A stretch of 27,039 nt of DNA, taken from contig JBDTVS010000207.1 of assembly GCA_040007095.1 (NCBI GenBank), positions 1 through 27,039 on the forward strand, given 5' to 3'. A model generated the notes under the pieces. That model did no database searches. It saw only the letters and a list, made by a program, of their open reading frames with translations, and was not told the origin of the DNA. Made by a program: the position numbers and the translations under genes. The DNA is from JBDTVS01 sp040007095. GTDB lineage: Bacteria; Acidobacteriota; Vicinamibacteria; Vicinamibacterales; CAVVIG01. Positions 21,584 through 27,039 of this stretch are shown piece by piece (within the stretch, counting starts at the first letter, position 1; each line of letters opens with the position of its first letter).

Positions 21584-22315
21584 ATGATCACAGGACGCTC
21601 GATACTCTTCGTCTTCGCCCACCCGGACGACGAGAGCCACTGGGGATCGGGGGTGGCGGTTCGCTGTCACGACGAAGGCGCGCGGACCGTGCTCGTCACC
21701 CTCACCCGTGGCGGCCGGGGCACCACCGGCGGCCTCTGCTCGACCGAGGAACTGCCGGGCGTGCGCGAGCAGGAACTGCGCGAAGCGGCACGCATCCTCA
21801 AATTCGACGCGCTCGAGCTGCTTCCGTACGAAGACAAGGAAATCCCGAACATTCCACCCGACGAGATCCGCCGCCTGCTCGTGGGCCTCATTCGACGCGA
21901 GCGGCCGTCGGTCCTCGTCACCTTCGATCCTCATGGCATCACCTTTCACGTCGACCACATCGCGCTCAGCCGCTTCGTGACCGAAGCCATTCCCGCCGCC
22001 GCTGACCCGCGCTGGTACCCGGAGCTCGGCGAGGCCTACGACGTGCCGCGGCTCTTGTGGACGCCCCCGGTCATGCCGTGGGACAAAGAAGAATTCCCGC
22101 CGCGACCGGGCGTCGACTTTCTGATCGACACGTCGGCCTGGTGGACCGAGCGCCGGCAGGCGCTGGAGGCGCACCGTACGCAGCGCGTCACCCTCGACAA
22201 GCTGTATCTGCAACAACCCAACTGCGAGCAGATGCTCAGCTTCGACGTCCTGCGTCAAGCTTTTGGCCCGCCCCTCGCTCATCGTCCCGCCGACGATATC
22301 TTTGCGGGATTGTGA
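21584..22315 (+). CDS. PIG-L (LmbE) family deacetylase
   Basis: 243 residues. The zinc site is clear: 'AHPDDE' with H13, D15 and D16 near the start, and 'FHVDHIALSRF' with H122, D124 and H125. The family removes acetyl groups from N-acetylglucosamine-type substrates (GlcNAc-PI, mycothiol or bacillithiol precursors, antibiotics). No signal peptide. The substrate is unknown, and the neighbours give no thiol pathway. TTGCTG (about 21502) and the TAATTATA stretch about 25 bases later form a weak promoter candidate. The last 80 bases overlap the convergent pseudouridine synthase gene. Confidence 0.9.
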   Translation: MITGRSILFVFAHPDDESHWGSGVAVRCHDEGARTVLVTLTRGGRGTTGGLCSTEELPGVREQELREAARILKFDALELLPYEDKEIPNIPPDEIRRLLVGLIRRERPSVLVTFDPHGITFHVDHIALSRFVTEAIPAAADPRWYPELGEAYDVPRLLWTPPVMPWDKEEFPPRPGVDFLIDTSAWWTERRQALEAHRTQRVTLDKLYLQQPNCEQMLSFDVLRQAFGPPLAHRPADDIFAGL

Positions 22316-23282
22316 GACCTGACGCATTGAGCAGGTCGTCGAGATCAGCCGGCACGGGGGCTTCGAGGCACAGCCGATCGCCGGTCATGGGATGCGTGAA
22401 CGCGGCGCGCCACGCGTGGAGCGCCTGGCGTGGAAAGGCCCGCACGGCGGCGGCGAGCCCGGCGTCAACGATGTTCGCCGCTCTCGCCGGCTCGCCATAG
22501 ACCGGGTCGCCCACGAGCGGCCAACCGCGTGCCGCCAGGTGCACGCGAATCTGATGCGTACGCCCGGTGACGAGACGGCACCGCAGCAGCGACAGGCCCA
22601 CGGTTGGCGCAGCCACGCGCGCGACACGTTCAAAACCGGTGAGACTGTGCGCGCCGACAGTCGTCGAAGCCACGACTTTTCGTCGGTCGTCCCGATCTCG
22701 TGTGAGCCTGAGCGCAATCTGACCGCGAGCCACGTTCACGCGCCCGTACACCACCGCCAGGTAATCCTTTGCACAGTCGGGCGACGCCATCGCGCGCTGC
22801 AACCTGGCGTGGAGACGCGCGGTCTTGGCGACCACGACGATGCCCGATGTCAGCTTGTCGAGACGTCCAACGATGGACGGCCGTTCGGCGTCCCGCCATC
22901 CGCGCGCATGCCACAGGAGCGCGTTCATCACCGTTCCTCCGGCGTGCCCGTACGCCGGGTGCACGACGATGCCGGCGGGTTTGTCGATCGCGAGCAGGTA
23001 CTCGTCCTCGTAGAGGACATCGAGCCGGACGTTTTCGGCGGACATGACGCGGCGGGGCGTGGCGTCCGGCAGCATGACGGTCACACGATCGCCGAGCGCC
23101 GCGCGCGAGGAAACGCGGCGGACGAGCGAACCATTCACGGTCACTTGTCCGTTCTCGATCCACGATTGCACGCGCGTGCGGCTGGCGGCGACGACGTCGC
23201 TCAGGTGGCGGCGGAGGACGAGGTCGAGGCGCAGGCCGGCGTCCCCACGGTCGGCGGTGAGCGTGCGTGGAGCCGTCGTCAC
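22236..23282 (-). CDS. RluA family RNA pseudouridine synthase
   Basis: 348 residues. The N-terminal S4-like RNA-binding domain (about 14-75: 'RLDLVLRRHL', 'SRTRVQSWIENGQVTVNG') precedes the RluA catalytic domain with 'IDKPAGIVVHPA' and the active-site aspartate D142 in 'GRLDKLTSG'. The family motif is HRLDxxTSG; the His is Gly here, while the catalytic Asp and the preceding Arg are kept. 'VTGRTHQIRVHLA' and 'GDPVYG' are also typical. It converts uridine to pseudouridine in 23S rRNA or tRNA; the target site cannot be told. The C-terminal end (from about residue 322) is basic and overlaps the PIG-L coding region. Confidence 0.9.
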   Translation of the reverse strand: MTTAPRTLTADRGDAGLRLDLVLRRHLSDVVAASRTRVQSWIENGQVTVNGSLVRRVSSRAALGDRVTVMLPDATPRRVMSAENVRLDVLYEDEYLLAIDKPAGIVVHPAYGHAGGTVMNALLWHARGWRDAERPSIVGRLDKLTSGIVVVAKTARLHARLQRAMASPDCAKDYLAVVYGRVNVARGQIALRLTRDRDDRRKVVASTTVGAHSLTGFERVARVAAPTVGLSLLRCRLVTGRTHQIRVHLAARGWPLVGDPVYGEPARAANIVDAGLAAAVRAFPRQALHAWRAAFTHPMTGDRLCLEAPVPADLDDLLNASGLTIPQRYRRRDDERGAGQKLDAGRRS

Positions 23283-23384
23283 CCCCTCATCCTATTCGTT
23301 TCGAGTCTTCGTGTTTATCAGCTCCCTTGCCGAAACCTTTGCTCTCTCTTGCAGACGGCTTCCAACCTCGCGCATGATCGCGTC

Positions 23385-23741
23385 ATGGCCGATCGCGGTG
23401 GCGGACGACTCGTGTATTCAACCGACGCGGGCAGAATCTGCCCCGGCTGCGGGTGGCCGGATCGCGACTGCAAGTGCAGCCAACGCGCGAGCTCTGAGTC
23501 GGTTCCCGCCCGGATCGTGGCGAAGCTGCGCATGGAAAAGAAAGGCCGCGGCGGCAAGACCGTCACGGTCGTGGACGGCCTCCCGCGCAATGCGGCATTT
23601 CTGAAAGATCTGAGCCAGGAGCTCAAACGCGCGTGCGGTGCGGGCGGCGCCGTTCAAGAGGGGGCGATCGAGCTCCAGGGCGATCTCCGCGAGCGAGTGC
23701 GCGAGCTGCTGTCGAAGAAGGGGTTCGTCATCAAGGGATAG
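23385..23741 (+). CDS. SUI1/YciH-type translation initiation factor homologue
   Basis: 118 residues from the ATG at 23385. A long in-frame extension upstream lies antisense to the pseudouridine synthase and is rejected. The N-terminus has a zinc-ribbon-like 'CPGCGWPDRDCKC' (residues about 19-31). The SUI1 (eIF1) domain follows, with 'KGRGGKTVTVVDGL', 'LKRACGAGGAVQEGAIELQG' in the central part and 'VRELLSKKGFVIKG' at the end. In E. coli, YciH influences start-site fidelity and stress translation. No ribosome site is visible. A family B repeat begins 5 bases after the stop. Confidence 0.9.
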   Translation: MADRGGGRLVYSTDAGRICPGCGWPDRDCKCSQRASSESVPARIVAKLRMEKKGRGGKTVTVVDGLPRNAAFLKDLSQELKRACGAGGAVQEGAIELQGDLRERVRELLSKKGFVIKG

Positions 23742-23746
23742 GTGCT

Positions 23747-23908
23747 GGCAGCCCGTGGTGAAAGTCCGTCGTTGCACCGAGGCGGGCGATGCGCCCGGAT
23801 CGCCAGGCGCGAAACGCGAGAATACCGGGAGTATTTGAGCGGTGAGCAACGCCGCGAGGTGGGATGCAGCGGTCGCCGAATGCAGACGGACTTTTACCAC
23901 GGGCTGCT
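23747..23908 (+). repeat. 162-bp inverted-ended element, family B, copy 2
   Basis: Same length and orientation as copy 1 at 6230-6391, with about nine substitutions and no gaps. End repeats: GCAGCCCGTGGTGAAAGTCC at 23748-23767 and its near complement ending at 23908. The GGGCG-ATG-CGCCC hairpin is fully paired in this copy. It starts 5 bases after the SUI1 stop. A 13-base tandem duplication AGCATCAAGAAAT follows at 23917-23942. The rest of the gap to 23995 holds nothing I recognise. Confidence 0.85.
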
Positions 23909-23995
23909 AAGGGCTGAGCATCAAGAAATAGCATCAAGAAATATCGTCTTTACGAATCGTCGGCCAGACCTCTCATCCGGACTATCATCGCCCTC

Positions 23996-25051
23996 ATGGG
24001 CATCGTCTCCATGAGCCGCTCGACGACGAGTGTGACTGTGGTCATCGCGCTGTGGCTTGGCACAGGCGTACCCGCGCAACAGCCGCAAGCGCCGACATTC
24101 AACACCGGCGCGCGCACCGTCGCCGTGTTCGCCACCGTGACCAACGCCGCGGGACGCCTCGTGTCCGATCTGTCGCGGGACGATTTCTCGATTGAGGACA
24201 ACGGCAAGCGGCAGACCCTCACCGTCTTCTCGAACGACACCCAGCCGATCACCATCGTGATGCTGCTCGATCGCAGCGGCAGCATGAAGCCGAATTTCGA
24301 GCTGGAGGAACAGGCCGCCGAGGCCTTCGTCCGTGCCATGGGCCCGGCCGACAAGGCGCGCATCGGCAGCTTTTCGACCCGCATTCAAATCGATCCGCCG
24401 GAGTTCACTTCCGATCGCGACGCGCTGATCAAGATTCTGCGCAACGACCTGCAAGGAGACGGTCCAACCCCGCTCTGGAACGCGGTCAACACCGGCATCG
24501 ACAAGCTGCTCCTCGAGCCCGGACGCCGGGTGGTGCTCGTGTTCACCGACGGCGTGGACATGCCGTTGAACTTCAGCAACGGCAACAAGTCGTTGAAGGA
24601 CGTGATGAAGCGCGCCGAGGAAAACGACATCATGGTCTACGCGATCGGCCTGGCCGGCGAGAACGGGATGCCGAGCGGCGGACGGACGGCCGACCGGAGC
24701 GGGCGCGGCGGCCTCGGCGGGCCCGGAGGGTTCGGCGGCCTGGGCGGGCGCGGCGGCGGCGGCTCAAATGGCTCTGGCGGCGGACGATTGGAGCTCGAGA
24801 AGCCCGACGAGGGCCTGCCGAAGATCGCGGCAGCCACCGGCGGCGGATACTTCGAGCTGACCTCGGCAAGAGATCTTGCCTCGACCTTCGCCCGTGTGGC
24901 CGACGAGCTTCATCGTCAGTACGCCCTCGGCTTCACTCCCGAGAAGCTCGACGGCAAGCTGCACGATTTGACGGTGCGCCTGGCGCAGCCCGGCATGACG
25001 GCCCGGGCGAGAAAACGCTACGTCGCGTCCAGGGCCCTCGGCGGCCCGTAG
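23996..25051 (+). CDS. Exported VWFA-domain protein of the acidobacterial type
   Basis: 351 residues; an ATG at 24011 is an alternative start. Signal peptide with hydrophobic core 'SVTVVIALWLGTGV' (12-25), cleavage near PAQ-QP. An N-terminal segment 'FATVTNAAGRLVSDLSRDDFSIEDNG' (split around 45-70) is typical of the acidobacterial VWFA-related family. The VWFA domain starts near residue 86 with a complete MIDAS: D92, S94 and S96 ('DRSGS'), T158 and D185 ('FTDGVD'). It should bind a divalent cation and a protein partner. Residues 223-263 are a Gly/Arg/Ser-rich loop inserted in the domain. The C-terminal 'RQYALGFTPEKLDGKLHDLTVRL' (split) closes the family signature. Extracytoplasmic; partner unknown. 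Confidence 0.87.
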   Translation: MGIVSMSRSTTSVTVVIALWLGTGVPAQQPQAPTFNTGARTVAVFATVTNAAGRLVSDLSRDDFSIEDNGKRQTLTVFSNDTQPITIVMLLDRSGSMKPNFELEEQAAEAFVRAMGPADKARIGSFSTRIQIDPPEFTSDRDALIKILRNDLQGDGPTPLWNAVNTGIDKLLLEPGRRVVLVFTDGVDMPLNFSNGNKSLKDVMKRAEENDIMVYAIGLAGENGMPSGGRTADRSGRGGLGGPGGFGGLGGRGGGGSNGSGGGRLELEKPDEGLPKIAAATGGGYFELTSARDLASTFARVADELHRQYALGFTPEKLDGKLHDLTVRLAQPGMTARARKRYVASRALGGP

Positions 25052-25101
25052 CCGGAGCAGGGGCAGGTCGGGCGGGTGAGGCACGTACAAGCCACTGGCT
25101 T

Positions 25102-25130
25102 TTGACGCCCGTTCACGACGCCGCTACAGT
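25102..25130 (+). promoter_or_regulatory. Sigma-70-type promoter of the RF3 gene
   Basis: TTGACG (25102-25107) and TACAGT (25125-25130) are separated by exactly 17 bases. Transcription would begin near 25137-25138, at the GTG proposed as the RF3 start. Confidence 0.55.
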
Positions 25131-25137
25131 TAGTGTA

Positions 25138-26808
25138 GTGAGCGTGCTGTCCGATCCCCCTCTGACTGAAAGTTCCAGTCCAAGTCCCACTTCTCCCGAT
25201 GCATCCATCGCCTCGGAGCTCGAGCGCGAAGTCGCGAGACGACGGACGTTCGCGATCATTTCGCATCCTGACGCGGGCAAGACCACGTTGACGGAGAAAC
25301 TGCTGTTGTACGCGGGAGCCATCGAGTTGGCCGGCGCCGTGCGCGGCCGGAAAGCCCGCAAGCACGCCACTTCGGACTGGATGGCGCTCGAACAGGAGCG
25401 CGGCATCTCGATTACCTCCGCGGCGCTCGAGTTCGAGCTCGAGGGGCGCCGCATGTCGCTGCTCGACACACCCGGCCACCGGGATTTCAGCGAAGACACG
25501 TATCGCGCGTTGATTGCCGCCGACAGCGTCGTGATGGTCATCGACGCGGCCAACGGCGTCGAATCGCAGACCCAGAAGCTGTTCGAAGTGTGCCGCCGGC
25601 ATCGTCTGCCGATCCTGACCTTCGTCAACAAGTTCGACCGGCCGGCCAAAGATCCGATGGAACTGCTCGACGACCTCGAGCGCACGCTCGGGATCGATGC
25701 GGCGCCGGTCAACTGGCCGATCGGCAACGCCGACAAGTTTCGCGGCGTCTACGACATCGAGCGCAAGACCTTGATGTTGTACGAACGGGAGGCGCAGGGG
25801 CAGTATCGCGCGCCGGTCGACATCTCGGCCCTCGACGACCCGGACGCGATCGCGATGATCGGAGCGGACGAGCACGCGCAGTTCGTCGAATCGCTGGACC
25901 TCATCCGTGCCGCCGGCACCCCGTTCGATCCAGCCGAATATCTGGCGGGACGGCAGACGCCGGTGTTCTTCGGCAGCGCGATGACCAACTTCGGCCTCGA
26001 ACCGTTTCTCAGGGCGCTCGTCGAGCTGGCGCCCCCGCCTCAGCCGCGCCTGAGCGACTCGGGCATCGTGAATCCGACCGATGAACGCTTCACCGGCTTC
26101 GTGTTCAAGATCCAGGCAAACATGGACCCGCGCCATCGGGATCGGGTCGCGTTCGTCCGCGTCTGCTCCGGCCGGTTCGAGAAGGACATGGTGGTCAACA
26201 ACAGCCGGGTCTCGAAGCCGCTGCGCGCGTCACGCGCGTACCGCTTCTTCGGCCGCGACCGCGAGACCATCAACGTGGCGTACGCCGGCGATATTCTCGG
26301 CCTGGTCAACCCCGGACAATTCGCGATCGGCGACACGCTGCACACCGCCGCGCCACTGCGGTTTCTCGACGTGCCCCGCTTCCCCGCCGAGCATTTCGGC
26401 CGGGCGCGCCTCCAGGACACGCGGTACAAGCAGTTCGACGAGGGCCTCCGCCAGCTCGAGGAGGAAGGCTTGCTGCAGGTGTTCTACGTCACGAGCGGCC
26501 GCCGCGAACCGATCGTCGGGGTCGTCGGCGCGCTGCAGTTCGACGTGATCGCCAGCCGGCTTCGAACGGAGTACGGCGTGGAAGTGGTGATCGAGCCGGC
26601 GTCGTACACCACCGCGCGATGGGTGGCAGACCCCACGCAGGCGATCCCGTCGCTCGGAGGACAAACCGCGGCGGCGGTCGACCGCCACGAGCGGCGCGTG
26701 CTGCTGTTTGCATCGGAGTGGGAACGCCAGTACTTCGAGCGCCAGCATCCCAACGTGTCGCTGCTCGCGGAGTCGCCGGTCGCCGGCCCCCCGTCCGGCC
26801 GGAGCTGA
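25138..26808 (+). CDS. prfC: Peptide chain release factor 3
   Basis: 556 residues from the GTG at 25138 (E. coli RF3 has 529). GTG at 25144 and TTG at 25102 are alternatives, but the latter is part of the promoter -35. A translational GTPase that removes RF1/RF2 from the ribosome after termination. The G domain has the P-loop 'SHPDAGKT' at 42-49, 'ISIT' switch I, 'DTPGH' and 'NKFD'. Characteristic RF3 segments are 'SDWMALEQERGISIT', 'DFSEDTYRAL' and 'APVNWPIG'. The C-terminal region matches RF3 domain III ('QLEEEGLLQVFY', 'VGALQFDVIASRL'). The first 27 residues are Ser/Pro-rich and not conserved. No ribosome site fits the start, consistent with a leaderless message. Confidence 0.93.
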   Translation: MSVLSDPPLTESSSPSPTSPDASIASELEREVARRRTFAIISHPDAGKTTLTEKLLLYAGAIELAGAVRGRKARKHATSDWMALEQERGISITSAALEFELEGRRMSLLDTPGHRDFSEDTYRALIAADSVVMVIDAANGVESQTQKLFEVCRRHRLPILTFVNKFDRPAKDPMELLDDLERTLGIDAAPVNWPIGNADKFRGVYDIERKTLMLYEREAQGQYRAPVDISALDDPDAIAMIGADEHAQFVESLDLIRAAGTPFDPAEYLAGRQTPVFFGSAMTNFGLEPFLRALVELAPPPQPRLSDSGIVNPTDERFTGFVFKIQANMDPRHRDRVAFVRVCSGRFEKDMVVNNSRVSKPLRASRAYRFFGRDRETINVAYAGDILGLVNPGQFAIGDTLHTAAPLRFLDVPRFPAEHFGRARLQDTRYKQFDEGLRQLEEEGLLQVFYVTSGRREPIVGVVGALQFDVIASRLRTEYGVEVVIEPASYTTARWVADPTQAIPSLGGQTAAAVDRHERRVLLFASEWERQYFERQHPNVSLLAESPVAGPPSGRS

Positions 26809-26822
26809 CCCTCCAGGTAACC

Positions 26823-26846
26823 GGGACACCAGTGGCTGGCTGTCCC
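26823..26846 (+). terminator. Hairpin 14 bases after the RF3 stop
   Basis: GGGACACCAG, loop TGG, then CTGG-C-TGTCCC pair over ten positions with one bulged base. There is no T-tract after it, so it may be a factor-dependent or weak terminator. Confidence 0.5.
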
Positions 26847-27039
26847 AGTCACCAGCGAGGGCGAAATGCTGATCCTTTCATAGAGATCGTCGGCGCGACA
26901 GCTTTCCCGACCCGCAGCCCACGCAAAATGAAGTCCGTTTGCGGCTTCATGCACAAAGCCACGAAGGTTATCAGCCAGGGTCCTTAGTCCTACTTTGTTA
27001 GATCCGCCCGCTTGCCCGGGAATAGTGCGCCCGGCCGAG
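26847..27039. other. Gene-free right edge
   Basis: I see no gene. TGCACAAAG followed by CCACGAAG at 26950-26966 resembles the 9-base-period arrays with one base lost. CAGCCCACGC and GAAGTCCG near 26918-26941 vaguely recall a family B end but do not form an element. The sequence becomes A+T-richer around 26976-27000. Confidence 0.35.

Noticed and set aside
22392..23384. A 331-codon in-frame extension upstream of the SUI1 gene
   Set aside because: It lies antisense to the well-supported pseudouridine synthase gene, is arginine/alanine-rich without any motif, and the SUI1 protein is complete from the ATG at 23385.
24664..24786. Glycine-coding repetitive stretch within the VWFA gene as a possible tandem repeat or recombination site
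   Set aside because: The codons vary and the frame is intact; it is a Gly-rich loop rather than a DNA repeat unit.
1..27039. CRISPR array, tRNA, rRNA, prophage or integrase genes
   Set aside because: I saw no regularly spaced long direct repeats with unique spacers, no tRNA-like cloverleaf and no phage or recombinase proteins; the repeats present are short elements or 7-9-base arrays.

Overview
The window is G+C-rich, densely coding bacterial chromosome. The gene families suggest Acidobacteriota, most likely a Vicinamibacteria-type genome: an exported VWFA-domain protein of the acidobacterial type, DUF6152, a tannase-like esterase, a periplasmic PQQ dehydrogenase, and an exported 'PWGDPD' family. 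This placement is inferred from family content; no rRNA or other marker is present. I see no phage, plasmid, CRISPR, tRNA or rRNA genes. Most proteins are ordinary housekeeping or catabolic enzymes, and many are exported.

Layout. 101-3417: an exported protein of unknown role, a small exported HExxH protein and a hydroxyacid-oxoacid transhydrogenase. 3422-6051 (minus): an apparent operon of dienelactone hydrolase, a MOCOS-type PLP enzyme and a small membrane protein. 6398-8963 (plus): a Tat-exported Rieske protein and a PQQ dehydrogenase. 9294-12364 (minus): a LytS-type kinase overlapping a LytTR regulator by ATGA, then an exported 'PWGDPD' protein whose upstream region has a perfect -10 box and two palindromes. 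12586-16852: a second HExxH protein, a tannase/feruloyl esterase, a class I aminotransferase (minus) and DUF6152. 16866-19116 (minus): a serine-hydrolase-fold protein that has lost its catalytic motifs, an outer-membrane beta-barrel protein and a DUF4390 protein. 19163-23741: M29 aminopeptidase, pirin, PIG-L deacetylase, RluA-type pseudouridine synthase and a SUI1/YciH translation factor. 23996-26808: the VWFA protein and release factor RF3, which has a promoter placed so that its mRNA could be leaderless.

The most unusual signal is between the genes. Two 162-bp copies of one element (6230-6391 and 23747-23908) are about 94% identical and end in 22-bp inverted repeats. A third element of almost the same length (13214-13377) lies in the opposite orientation and has different inverted ends, but carries recognisably the same core of about 75 bp. 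A solo end of that third type lies at 18025-18055. All four sit within a few bases of a start or stop codon, and one supplies the last 11 codons and the stop of a gene. They look like small non-autonomous mobile elements or structured repeats with exchangeable ends. No transposase is present in the window.

Two further kinds of simple repeat recur at gene ends: arrays with an exact 9-base period (NNCACRAAG, NNCACCGRG and NNCGCRGAG) and AAGTCT/GAGAAGT arrays. They fall mainly between convergent genes. I found no complete new defence or biosynthetic system; the repeat families, the LytS/LytTR target hypothesis and the degenerate serine hydrolase operon are the best leads.
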